Assembly (NCBI GenBank): GCA_022652815.1
Contig: JALCRR010000001.1
Span: forward strand, 89,829-153,828
Direction: 5' to 3'
DNA length: 64,000 nt
From: Oscillibacter sp.
GTDB taxonomy: Bacteria > Bacillota > Clostridia > Oscillospirales > Oscillospiraceae
Made by a program: the position numbers and the translations under genes. Shown one piece after another: positions 17,473 to 24,883 of this stretch. Position 1 is the first letter of the stretch; each line of letters starts with the position of its first letter. The notes below the pieces were generated by a model. That model was not told the origin of the DNA and did no database searches. It saw nothing but the letters and a program-made list of their open reading frames with translations.

Positions 17473-17541
17473 TGACATGTTGCGCAAAGATATGACAGTT
17501 TATGCAAAACTTTCCGCAGATAAATTTGGAAATGTTATCCT
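17473..17541 (+). promoter_or_regulatory. Candidate LytTR-activated promoter for the peptide locus
   Basis: Two direct repeats, TGACATGTTGCGCAAA (17473-17488) and TGACAGTTTATGCAAA (17493-17508), have a 20-base period, close to the one-face-of-helix spacing of LytTR sites. The second contains ACAGTTTAT, like AgrA-type half-sites. A -10-like TATCCT lies at 17536-17541, which would put the repeats just upstream of the -35 position, as for an activator. This is inference from pattern. Confidence 0.45.
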
Positions 17542-17696
17542 ATGTGTATCAAAAAGCGTCCATCGCAAAGAAAAACGATCTGCCTTTGCTGCTGAAAATC
17601 AAGGACGCCGCAAGATCAGATTCCGGCAAGCACACGGTGCGTTTCCGGTGCAGCGCATGCTACATTTGTAAAAAGGTGGGGGGACCTGCAATATGA
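17502..17696 (+). CDS. Possible small ORF with CxxC motif, low confidence
   Basis: 64 codons ending in an ATGA overlap with the next small ORF. The C-terminal half is basic and carries RCSACYIC. No good ribosome site precedes ATG 17502, and the candidate promoter overlaps the start, so it may be untranslated leader. The stop-start overlap is the only support. Confidence 0.2.
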   Translation: MQNFPQINLEMLSYVYQKASIAKKNDLPLLLKIKDAARSDSGKHTVRFRCSACYICKKVGGPAI

Positions 17697-17896
17697 ACGT
17701 TTTAACAGATCGGACAGGCGAGATCGAGCAGAAACTCAGAGCAATCCATATCGAGACGCAGGACGGCTGCTCCTTCTGGAAAGCGCGGGATGGCGGCATG
17801 GTTCAAATTCGGCAATGCTGGTATTGTGCTCATAGTCAGTTTGACCGGGAAAATCCGGATGTTCACCAGAAAGGGCTGTGCAAATTCAAGCGGTAG
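17693..17896 (+). CDS. Small Cys-containing protein of unknown function
   Basis: 67 residues, with a ribosome site AGGTGGGG eight bases before ATG 17693. The end carries C-W-Y-C and a later LCKF, with His and Asp between, a plausible metal-binding arrangement. It precedes the two Nif11-type precursor genes on the same strand and so may be part of the peptide locus. I do not recognise the family. Confidence 0.4.
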   Translation: MNVLTDRTGEIEQKLRAIHIETQDGCSFWKARDGGMVQIRQCWYCAHSQFDRENPDVHQKGLCKFKR

Positions 17897-17981
17897 CCCT
17901 TCTTTTGAAAGAGACGGCAAAGTAGTCCAAAAATGCGATTCGTACTGCAAACAGACCAATATGAAAAGGGAGGAAATGACC

Positions 17982-18320
17982 ATGAAAAACATCGACTTGA
18001 CCCCTGCACTGCTGGAACAGGCAAAGACTGCCCCCTCCGCTGCGGCGCTGCTGGCGCTGGCGAAGGAAAACGGCGTGGAACTGACCGCCGAGGAAGCGGC
18101 GTATTTCTTCGTCAGCCTCCATCCCGAGACTGGCAAGCTTTCTGATGAGGAACTGGACAGCGCGGCCGGTGGTGGTGGCTTCCAATATTATGACGGATTA
18201 AAAAAATCCTGCCCGAAATGTCACAATGCACATATGCGGCTGTGCACAGATCCCGCTAATCCTTTGACGAATACCTGGCTGATTTGCGACGCCTGCGGTC
18301 ACAAGCAGCGGCCTACTTAA
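17982..18320 (+). CDS. Nif11-type leader peptide precursor with zinc-ribbon-like C-terminus, copy A
   Basis: 112 residues. Residues 1-65 are a Nif11-like leader (LTPALLEQAKTAPSAAALLA, then ELTAEEAAYFF and KLSDEELDSAAGGGG) ending in the double-glycine cleavage motif used by C39 exporters. After the glycines comes a 47-residue segment with CPKC, a lone Cys and CDAC, spaced like a zinc ribbon rather than a typical bacteriocin core. AGGGAGGAAATG-type ribosome site precedes ATG 17982. The leader is almost identical to copy B at 18345, while the C-terminal segments differ, the usual pattern of a fixed leader and diversified core. Export by the NHLM system encoded downstream is inferred. Confidence 0.8.
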   Translation: MKNIDLTPALLEQAKTAPSAAALLALAKENGVELTAEEAAYFFVSLHPETGKLSDEELDSAAGGGGFQYYDGLKKSCPKCHNAHMRLCTDPANPLTNTWLICDACGHKQRPT

Positions 18321-18344
18321 ATTGTAAGAAGTGAGGAAAAGACC

Positions 18345-18662
18345 ATGAAGGACAACGACTTGACCCCCGCACTGCTGGAGCAGGCAAAGACCGCCCCTTC
18401 CGCCGCGGCGCTGCTGGCACTGGCGAAGGAAAACGGCGTGGAACTGACCGCCGAGGAAGCGATGTATTTCTTCGTCAGCCTCCACCCCGAGACTGGCAAG
18501 CTTTCTGATGAGGAACTGGACAGCGTGGCTGGTGGTGTAAATCAAGAGTTGATCGTCTGCCCACTCTGCGGCGCCCAACTAGAAACAGCCCATTTTATGG
18601 GGGGTTCGTTATATTACGATACCTCGAAACAGTGTCCGAACTGCGGGTGGTGTGAGCTTTAA
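18345..18662 (+). CDS. Nif11-type leader peptide precursor with zinc-ribbon-like C-terminus, copy B
   Basis: 105 residues. The leader differs from copy A at only a few positions (KDND for KNID, AM for AA, DSVAGG for DSAAGG). The segment after the GG contains CPLCGAQL and CPNCGWCEL, again two CxxC pairs, like a treble-clef or zinc-ribbon fold. GTGAGGAAAAG lies before ATG 18345, 24 bases after copy A. The last codons are followed by a 125-base gap with a hairpin (18731-18769) before the exporter genes. Whether the core is modified is unknown, since no intact maturase lies nearby. Confidence 0.8.
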   Translation: MKDNDLTPALLEQAKTAPSAAALLALAKENGVELTAEEAMYFFVSLHPETGKLSDEELDSVAGGVNQELIVCPLCGAQLETAHFMGGSLYYDTSKQCPNCGWCEL

Positions 18663-18730
18663 GCCTAAAAAATGATCCGCCCCGAAATGCTGCTGCCCGA
18701 ACGCAGGGCAGAGGATAAATGGAACATACC

Positions 18731-18769
18731 GTTTCGTTTCGCCGCGCGGTTTTGTCAGCGAAACGAAAA
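18731..18769 (+). promoter_or_regulatory. Hairpin between precursor genes and exporter genes
   Basis: GTTTCGTTTCGC (18731-18742) faces GCGAAACGAAAA (18758-18769), 11 paired bases, loop of 15. No T-tract. It probably lowers read-through or protects the precursor mRNA, so that peptide is made in excess over exporter. Confidence 0.5.
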
Positions 18770-18787
18770 CAGATAAGGAGCAATCAT

Positions 18788-19264
18788 ATGCAAAAGAACG
18801 CCATCTTTCGTAAAGCCAGCCTGGATCGGGTGTCCTCGCCGGAGCAGCTGAATGACTACATCAAGGTTTCCCGCCCCGGCGTGTGGCTGATTTTGGGGGC
18901 GGTGGTGGTGCTGCTGATCGGCGTATGCGTGTGGGGCGTTCTCGGTTCCCTAACCACCACCTGCGACGGGGTCGCAGTGGTGCAGGGCGGTGCGGCCACC
19001 TGCTATGTCTCGGTGGAGGACGCCAAGGCGCTTGCCGCCGGCATGGAGGTACAGATAGACGGTGCCGTGGGCAGCGTCCAAAGTGTGGCTGCCGTGCCTG
19101 TGGAAGTCGCCGCGGACTTTGACGCCTATGCCCTTTATCTGAGCGGACTCAAGCCGGGAGACTGGGTGGTGCCGGTGGAGGTGGAGGTTTCCGCCCCTAA
19201 TGGCGCATACATGGCGAGCATTGTGGTGGAGGCCGTTTCGCCCATCTCCTTTGTGCTGAATTGA
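18788..19264 (+). CDS. NHLM-type secretion protein, short HlyD-like
   Basis: 158 residues. The N-terminus (FRKASLDRVSSPEQLNDYIKVSRP) matches the start of NHLM bacteriocin-system secretion proteins, followed by one membrane anchor (about 32-54, VWLILGAVVVLLIGVCVWGVLG). The rest is a beta-rich outer domain (TTCDGVAVVQGGAATCYVSVEDAKAL, VQIDGAVGSVQSV) with no coiled coil. Family members are normally longer periplasm-type adaptors (membrane-fusion proteins); this one is trimmed to the anchor and lipoyl-like part. ATAAGGAG lies before ATG 18788. The stop overlaps the next gene region, so it is coupled to the exporter. Confidence 0.75.
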   Translation: MQKNAIFRKASLDRVSSPEQLNDYIKVSRPGVWLILGAVVVLLIGVCVWGVLGSLTTTCDGVAVVQGGAATCYVSVEDAKALAAGMEVQIDGAVGSVQSVAAVPVEVAADFDAYALYLSGLKPGDWVVPVEVEVSAPNGAYMASIVVEAVSPISFVLN

Positions 19265-19272
19265 GGCGGCGT

Positions 19273-21456
19273 ATGGGAAAGCAGCAAAAAAGACGAAAGC
19301 AGCCTGTTCAAAAGGGCTGCGTAAAGGTGCCTGTGGTCATGCAGCTGGAAGCGCTGGAGTGCGGCGCGGCAAGCCTTGCCATGATTCTGGCCTACTATGA
19401 CAAGTGGGTGCCGCTGGAGCAGGTGCGCGCCGACTGTGGCGTCTCCCGGGACGGCTCCAAGGCGTCCAACATTCTGAAAGCAGCCCGCAATTACGGGCTG
19501 AAGGCGCAGGGCTTTCGCTACGAGCCGGAGCAGCTGCGGGAAAACGGCGTCTTTCCCTGCATCATTCACTGGAACTTCAACCACTTTGTGGTGCTCTGCG
19601 GATTCAAGGGCGGCAAGGCCTATCTGAATGACCCGGCAAAGGGAACATACAGCGTCACCATGGAGCAGTTTGACAAGGCGTTTACCGGCGTGTGCATTTT
19701 TTTCGAGCCGGGGGAAACCTTCGTCCCGGACGGCAGACCCAAAAGCACCTGGAGCTTTGCCAAAAAGCGTATGGCGGGTACCGGCGCGGCGGTGGCCTTT
19801 GTGGCGCTCACCACGGCCATTACCTCGCTGCTGGGCATCATCAGCCCCGCATTTTCCCGCATCTTCTTGGACCGGCTGCTCACCGGGCGAAACCCGGAAT
19901 GGCTGATGCCCTTTGTGGCAGCTCTGGCTTTGATGACTGCCGTGACACTGCTGGTGGCGTGGGTGCAGGCCATTTATACGCTGAAGCTGAACGGAAAGCT
20001 TGCCATCGTGGCCAACTCCTCGTTTTTGTGGCACGTGCTGCGGCTGCCGATGGAGTTTTTCTCCCAGCGCATGGCCGGCGACATCGCCATGCGCCAGGCG
20101 CTGAACGAGGGCATCGCAAACGCGCTGATTACGACCCTTGCACCGCTGGTGCTGCAAACGGCTATGATGATCTTTTACTTCGTGGCCATGCTGCGGTACA
20201 GCCTCGTGCTGACGGCGGTGGGCGTGGGTTCCATTCTCATCAACTTGATGATGGCGCGGATCATCTCCCAAAAGCGGGTCAACGTCACGCGGGTACAGAT
20301 GCGGGATGCCGGCAAGTTGGCGGGCGCCACCGTGGCGGGGATCGAGATGATTGAGACCATCAAGGCCAGCGGCGCGGAAAATGGCTTTTTTGAAAAATGG
20401 GCGGGCTATCAGGCCGGCGTGAACACCCAGACGGTGAAGTTCGCCAACGTAAACCACTATCTGGGGCTGGTGCCTCTGCTGGTGTCCACTCTGACCAACA
20501 CCGCCGTACTGGCGCTGGGCGCATATCTGGCCATACAGGGCCAGTTTACCGCAGGCATGATTCTGGCGTTTCAAGGCTTTTTGATTGGGTTTACCGGCCC
20601 GGCGCAATCCCTCATCGGCGCGGGACAGACCATTTCGGAAATGCGCACCAATATGGAGCGCATCGAGGACGTCATGGAATACCCCACCGACGTAAAAGAG
20701 CAAGCCGGCGTGGATGAGACGGTCGAGTACGACAAGCTCTCCGGCGAGGTAGTAATGCGAGATGTGTCCTTCGGCTATTCGCCGCTGAATCCGCCGCTGA
20801 TCGAGCATTTCGACCTGCATTTAAAGCCCGGCAGCCGGGTGGCATTCGTGGGACCCTCCGGCTGCGGAAAGAGCACCCTCAGCAAGCTGATTTCGGGCCT
20901 GTACCAGCCGTGGAGCGGCGAAATTCTATTCGACGGCAAGCCCATCGACCAGATTGACCACAGCGTTTTCACTGGCTCGGTGGCGGTGGTGGATCAAGAC
21001 ATCATCCTCTTTGAGGACACGATTTCAAACAACATCAAAATGTGGGACAGCTCCATTGAGGACTTCGAGGTCATCATGGCTGCCCGGGATGCCAGTCTCC
21101 ACGAGGACATCATGGGACGGGACGGCGGCTACGGCTACAAGCTGATGGAGGGCGGCAAGGACTTGTCCGGCGGACAGCGCCAGCGCCTGGAGATTGCCCG
21201 CGTGCTGGCCCAGGACCCCACCATCATCATCATGGACGAGGCTACCTCCGCGCTGGACGCGAAAACCGAGTTTGAGGTGGTCAACGCCATCAAAAACCGG
21301 GGCATCACCTGCATCGTCATCGCCCACCGTCTGTCTACAATTCGGGACTGCGACGAGATTGTGGTTATGGAAAAGGGCAAGGTGATGGAGCGTGGCACCC
21401 ACGACGAGCTGTACGCAAAGGGCGGAGTCTATACCTTGCTGGTAGCCAGTGAATAG
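19273..21456 (+). CDS. NHLM-type peptidase C39 ABC transporter
   Basis: 727 residues. The N-terminal C39 peptidase domain has Gln24, catalytic Cys30 (LEALECGAASL), His104 (NHFVVL) and Asp120 (NDPAKG), all needed to cut leaders after double glycine. A membrane domain (about 165-445) follows, then an ATPase with Walker A GPSGCGKST (about 527-535), signature LSGGQRQR (about 632), Walker B IIIMDEATSALD and switch IAHRLS. It cleaves leader peptides and exports the product across the membrane. ATG 19273 is preferred; a TTG at 19261 overlapping the previous stop is possible. All active residues are intact, so the export system should work. Confidence 0.92.
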   Translation: MGKQQKRRKQPVQKGCVKVPVVMQLEALECGAASLAMILAYYDKWVPLEQVRADCGVSRDGSKASNILKAARNYGLKAQGFRYEPEQLRENGVFPCIIHWNFNHFVVLCGFKGGKAYLNDPAKGTYSVTMEQFDKAFTGVCIFFEPGETFVPDGRPKSTWSFAKKRMAGTGAAVAFVALTTAITSLLGIISPAFSRIFLDRLLTGRNPEWLMPFVAALALMTAVTLLVAWVQAIYTLKLNGKLAIVANSSFLWHVLRLPMEFFSQRMAGDIAMRQALNEGIANALITTLAPLVLQTAMMIFYFVAMLRYSLVLTAVGVGSILINLMMARIISQKRVNVTRVQMRDAGKLAGATVAGIEMIETIKASGAENGFFEKWAGYQAGVNTQTVKFANVNHYLGLVPLLVSTLTNTAVLALGAYLAIQGQFTAGMILAFQGFLIGFTGPAQSLIGAGQTISEMRTNMERIEDVMEYPTDVKEQAGVDETVEYDKLSGEVVMRDVSFGYSPLNPPLIEHFDLHLKPGSRVAFVGPSGCGKSTLSKLISGLYQPWSGEILFDGKPIDQIDHSVFTGSVAVVDQDIILFEDTISNNIKMWDSSIEDFEVIMAARDASLHEDIMGRDGGYGYKLMEGGKDLSGGQRQRLEIARVLAQDPTIIIMDEATSALDAKTEFEVVNAIKNRGITCIVIAHRLSTIRDCDEIVVMEKGKVMERGTHDELYAKGGVYTLLVASE

Positions 21457-21486
21457 GAAGAGGACGAGCAACGCAATGGAGCGGCT

Positions 21487-21505
21487 ATCCGGCTTTTTGC
21501 CGGAT
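21487..21505 (+). repeat. Small perfect hairpin between the two exporter genes
   Basis: ATCCGGC, TTTTT, GCCGGAT. The 75-base gap between the two ABC genes holds this stem only; it may tune relative expression. Confidence 0.4.
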
Positions 21506-21531
21506 GAAGCGGAATGGAGTTTGTGAGGACG

Positions 21532-23742
21532 ATGGGCTGGTTTGACGAACAAATTAAACAGCGGATAAAGACGGACGATGACGCCTTCGCAGAGGCCTTT
21601 GCCTCCATGGCGGGGGTGGTCATGGGACGCAGTGCCCAAAGTGCCCTACTGGATGAGCGGCAAAAGACCAAAAATGCGGTGGACGAGATTTTAAAGTTCT
21701 ACCGCGTGAAGTCTGTGGAGCTGCCCGATGAGCTGACGGATCTGGACGAGCAGCTGGAATACCTGCTGCGACCCTCCGGCGTCATGCGGCGGGTGGTGCA
21801 TTTGGAGGGTGACTGGTACAAGGACGCGGTGGGCGCGTTCATCGGCACACTGAAAAGCGGCGACGTGGTGGCGCTGCTGCCCCACGGACTTTCCGGTTAC
21901 GCCTACTTTGACCATGAGAGTGGAAAAACGGTGAAGCTGAATCGAACCACGGCGGCACTTTTAAACAGCGAGGCCATTTGCTTTTACAAGCCGCTGCCTC
22001 TGCGCAAGCTCTCCATCCGCGACCTGCTTGTGTACATCGCCCAAAGCATTTCTCCGGCGGATTACGCCATGGTGGCGGCTGCCACACTGGCGGTCACCCT
22101 AATCGGTATGCTGGGGCCAAAGCTCAACAGTATCCTCTTTTCCAGTGTCACCGAAAGCGGCAATGTGCGGCTGCTTGTGGCCGTCACGGTGATGCTGGCG
22201 GCTACCGGAATTGCAAGCGTGCTTATGCAAACGGTCAAAACCATCGTACTGGAGCGCCTGCAAACCAAGACCGGCGCGGCGGTGCAGGCGGCCTCCATGA
22301 TGCGCGTGCTGTCCCTGCCGGCGGAATTTTTCAAGGAATACAGCGCCGGCGAGCTGAGTAGCCGCGCCCAAAGCATCAACAGCCTGTGCGTGATGCTGGG
22401 CGACGCCATTTTGTCCACCGGGTTGACCTCGGTATTCTCGCTGGTATACATCGCCCAGATTTTCAACTATGCGCCGGCACTGGCCGTTCCCGCACTGGTG
22501 ATTATGCTGGCGACGGTGCTCTTTACCGTGATCACCACGCTGGTGCAGATCAAGCGCTCTCAGCGGATCATGGAGCTTTCTGCACAGGAATCGGGCCTAA
22601 ACTACTCCCTAATTTCCGGTGTCCAGAAGCTGAAGCTCTCCGGGGCGGAAAAGCGCGCCTTTTCCAAGTGGGCGGTGCTCTACCGCCAAAAGGCAAGCCT
22701 CACCTATGACCCGCCGCTGTTTCTCAAGCTGAACACGGTGATTTCCACGGGCATTTCCTTGGTGGGCACTCTGGTACTTTATTACGCGGCGGTCAGATCG
22801 GGCGTAAGTGTGGCGGACTATTTCGCATTCAACGTGGCTTACGGCATGGTGAGCGGTGCGTTCCTCTCCCTCTCCGGCATCGCGCTGACGGCGGCAAATA
22901 TCAAGCCGGTGTTCGAGATGGTCAAGCCCATTCTGGAGACGGTGCCGGAAGTGTCCACCGGCAAAAAGGTGCTCACCCGCATCTCCGGCGGCATCGAGCT
23001 TTCCAACGTGTCCTTCCGCTATTCGGAAAGCATGCCCCTAATTGTGGACAACCTGTCGCTGAAGATCAAACCGGGACAGTATGTGGCACTGGTGGGCAAA
23101 ACCGGCTGCGGAAAGTCCACCCTCATGCGGCTGCTGCTGGGTTTTGAAACGCCGCAAAAGGGCGCGATTTACTACGATGGCAAGGATATTTCCACCATTG
23201 ATTTGAAGTCCCTGCGGCGGCGCATCGGCGTGGTGATGCAAAACGGCAAGCTCTTCTCCGGTGATATTTTTTCCAACATCACCATTTCCGCCCCGTGGCT
23301 GACCATGGACGAAGCCTGGGCGGCGGCGGAACTGGCCGGTATCGCGGATGACATCCGGGATATGCCCATGGGAATGCACACCATGATTTCCGAGGGCAGC
23401 GGCGGTGTGTCCGGCGGACAGCGCCAGCGGCTGATGATTGCCAGAGCCGTTGCGCCAAAGCCCCGGGTGCTCATGTTCGACGAAGCCACCAGCGCACTGG
23501 ACAATCTGACGCAAAAGACCGTGGCGGACTCGCTGGCAAGCTTGAAATGCACCCGCATCGTCATCGCCCACCGCCTGTCCACCATCCGGGAATGTGACCG
23601 GATCATTGTGCTGGACGAGGGGCGGGTCATTGAGGACGGCGGTTATGACGAGCTGCTTCAAAAAGACGGCTACTTTGCCGAACTGGTGGCGCGCCAGCGG
23701 CTGGACGACACGCAATTTGTGGGCAAGACCACATTGTTCTAA
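21532..23742 (+). CDS. NHLM-type ABC transporter, second subunit without C39 domain
   Basis: 736 residues. The start MGWFDEQIKQRIKTDDDAF and the following cupin-like N-terminal region (about 1-155) are typical of the second NHLM transporter; an ABC membrane domain (about 160-440) and ATPase follow, with Walker A GKTGCGKST (about 522-530), VSGGQRQRL, LMFDEATSALD and IAHRLS. It presumably forms the heterodimeric exporter with the C39-bearing subunit. ATG 21532 is chosen over ATG 21514 because GTGAGGAC lies directly before it and family members begin at this Met. Confidence 0.88.
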   Translation: MGWFDEQIKQRIKTDDDAFAEAFASMAGVVMGRSAQSALLDERQKTKNAVDEILKFYRVKSVELPDELTDLDEQLEYLLRPSGVMRRVVHLEGDWYKDAVGAFIGTLKSGDVVALLPHGLSGYAYFDHESGKTVKLNRTTAALLNSEAICFYKPLPLRKLSIRDLLVYIAQSISPADYAMVAAATLAVTLIGMLGPKLNSILFSSVTESGNVRLLVAVTVMLAATGIASVLMQTVKTIVLERLQTKTGAAVQAASMMRVLSLPAEFFKEYSAGELSSRAQSINSLCVMLGDAILSTGLTSVFSLVYIAQIFNYAPALAVPALVIMLATVLFTVITTLVQIKRSQRIMELSAQESGLNYSLISGVQKLKLSGAEKRAFSKWAVLYRQKASLTYDPPLFLKLNTVISTGISLVGTLVLYYAAVRSGVSVADYFAFNVAYGMVSGAFLSLSGIALTAANIKPVFEMVKPILETVPEVSTGKKVLTRISGGIELSNVSFRYSESMPLIVDNLSLKIKPGQYVALVGKTGCGKSTLMRLLLGFETPQKGAIYYDGKDISTIDLKSLRRRIGVVMQNGKLFSGDIFSNITISAPWLTMDEAWAAAELAGIADDIRDMPMGMHTMISEGSGGVSGGQRQRLMIARAVAPKPRVLMFDEATSALDNLTQKTVADSLASLKCTRIVIAHRLSTIRECDRIIVLDEGRVIEDGGYDELLQKDGYFAELVARQRLDDTQFVGKTTLF

Positions 23743-23770
23743 AAGAAACCGTATTGAAAGGAGCATGTTT

Positions 23771-23998
23771 ATGGCGAAGAAAGATTTAATGGCCAATGGA
23801 AACGCTCTGACCGATGAGGAACTGGACAACGCATCCGGCGGTGCGAATGAGATCAGTATTGTGGAAAATCCGATGCCGGTTGCGCCGGGTATTCCACTGC
23901 CGCCCACTCCGGGCAATCCGACGGTCCCCACTCTGGAAATGCCGGAATCGCCCGTAACCCCAACTGCCCCGTTCCAACAGAACAAATATATAAACTAA
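23771..23998 (+). CDS. Proline-rich double-glycine peptide precursor, copy 1
   Basis: 75 residues. A short leader ends ALTDEELDNASGG, the conserved double-glycine end of the peptide family. The 51-residue remainder has no Cys and is very rich in Pro: NPMPVAPGIPLPPTPGNP and onward to PESPVTPTAPFQQNKYIN, with Pro every two to four residues. GAAAGGAG precedes the start. The gene lies 28 bases after the exporter gene. Function is unknown; the exporter and leader suggest a secreted, possibly modified, peptide. It is the first of three copies, each starting 289 bases after the previous. Confidence 0.8.
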   Translation: MAKKDLMANGNALTDEELDNASGGANEISIVENPMPVAPGIPLPPTPGNPTVPTLEMPESPVTPTAPFQQNKYIN

Positions 23999-24059
23999 AG
24001 ACAAACGATCAACACCTCGAGACTGCGTGCGTGCGCTATTCAGATAGGAGGTTTTTACG

Positions 24060-24287
24060 ATGAAAGAAAACAAACGGTTTCCGCAGGGAAATGCCCTGAG
24101 CGATGAGGAGCTGGACAACGCGTCCGGCGGTGCGAATGAGATCAGCATTGTGGAAAATCCGATGCCGGTTGCGCCGGGTGTTCCACTGCCGCCCACCCCA
24201 GGCAATCCGACGGCCCCCACTCTGGAAATTCCGGAATCGCCCGTAACCCCGGCGAACCCGTTCCAACAGAACAAATATATAAACTAA
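24060..24287 (+). CDS. Proline-rich double-glycine peptide precursor, copy 2
   Basis: 75 residues. The leader begins MKENKRFPQGN instead of MAKKDLMANGN but then has the same ALSDEELDNASGGANEISIV. The core differs from copy 1 at only a handful of positions (I/V, V/A, M/I, TA/AN) and keeps every Pro of the repeated pattern and the QQNKYIN end. AGGAGG lies nine bases before ATG 24060. The conserved core argues that it is under selection, or that the duplication is recent. Confidence 0.82.
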   Translation: MKENKRFPQGNALSDEELDNASGGANEISIVENPMPVAPGVPLPPTPGNPTAPTLEIPESPVTPANPFQQNKYIN

Positions 24288-24348
24288 AAGCAAACGATCA
24301 ACACCCCGAGACTGCGTGCGGGCTCTATTCAGATAGGAGGTTTTTACG

Positions 24349-24600
24349 ATGAAAGAAAACAAACGGTTTCCGCAGGGAAATGCCCTAAGCGATGAGGAGC
24401 TGGACAACGCGTCCGACGGGTTAAATGGAATCGGCGTTGAGAAAAATCCCATGCCGGTTGCGCCGGGCGTTTTACTGCCGCCCTCTCCGGGCAATCCGAC
24501 GGGTCCCACTCTGGAAATGCCGGAATCGCCCGTAACCCCAGCGAGCCCGTTCCGGCAGAATTTTATTTCATTGCACACGGCATCAAGCTCGGCAGCGTGA
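24349..24600 (+). CDS. Proline-rich peptide precursor, copy 3, altered and fused
   Basis: 83 residues. The leader matches copy 2, but the double glycine is changed to Asp-Gly (NASDG) and the following segment is diverged (LNGIGVEKNP). The Pro-rich core is kept to TPASPFRQN, then the reading frame runs out of frame into the maturase remnant (24552-24869), giving the unrelated end FISLHTASSSAA. With the cleavage site lost and the end replaced, it is probably not a functional precursor. Confidence 0.65.
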   Translation: MKENKRFPQGNALSDEELDNASDGLNGIGVEKNPMPVAPGVLLPPSPGNPTGPTLEMPESPVTPASPFRQNFISLHTASSSAA

Positions 24601-24869
24601 AGGAGCAGGCACTTGCACGGCTCCTGTCACAGCGTTCCTACTTGGATGCGGTCTGCACCACCGTGGGAGCGCTTGTCCGACACAATGAACAATGCCGCAG
24701 CTGCCGCTGGTGGAAGCGCTGCACCCGCGGTTGCCGCGCCAGTGGCCTTTTCTCCACCGACGACCCTCTAGGGGAGGACAAGGCAAAATGCGTCTACTTT
24801 AAAAACGGATATTTGGGAAAAACCGCCGCAGCTTTTGCGGGAAACACCGCATGGCGGGGAATGAAATAG
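24552..24869 (+). pseudogene. 3' remnant of a radical SAM/SPASM peptide maturase
   Basis: In this frame the product reads PAEFYFIAHGIKLGSVKEQ, then DAVCTTVGALVRHNEQCRSC, WKRCTRGCRASG and KCVYFKNGY, the classic SPASM C-terminus with its Cys set for auxiliary iron-sulfur clusters. The N-terminal radical SAM barrel (CxxxCxxC) is absent; just upstream in place of it is the 3' end of peptide copy 3. The junction falls near 24551-24556, within CCCGTTCC shared with copies 1 and 2. A GTG at 24597 might still start a 90-residue protein, but it would lack the catalytic domain. I infer that a deletion joined the third precursor gene to the maturase 3' end. Confidence 0.75.
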
Positions 24870-24883
24870 AGAGGATGCGTTTG

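Larger units (their letters stand above)
23771..24600 (+). repeat. Tandem 289-bp repeat of peptide gene plus spacer, about 2.9 copies
   Basis: Start codons lie at 23771, 24060 and 24349, exactly 289 bases apart. The spacers are also nearly identical (CAAACGATCAACACC, then GAGACTGCGTGCG, then AGATAGGAGGTTTTTACG), so gene, ribosome site and spacer were duplicated together. Differences between copies are few, suggesting recent expansion. Confidence 0.9.

Noticed and set aside
23771..24600. Classical lanthipeptide or sactipeptide cluster
   Set aside because: Cores have no Cys, no LanB/C/M gene is present, and the only maturase is a fragment.
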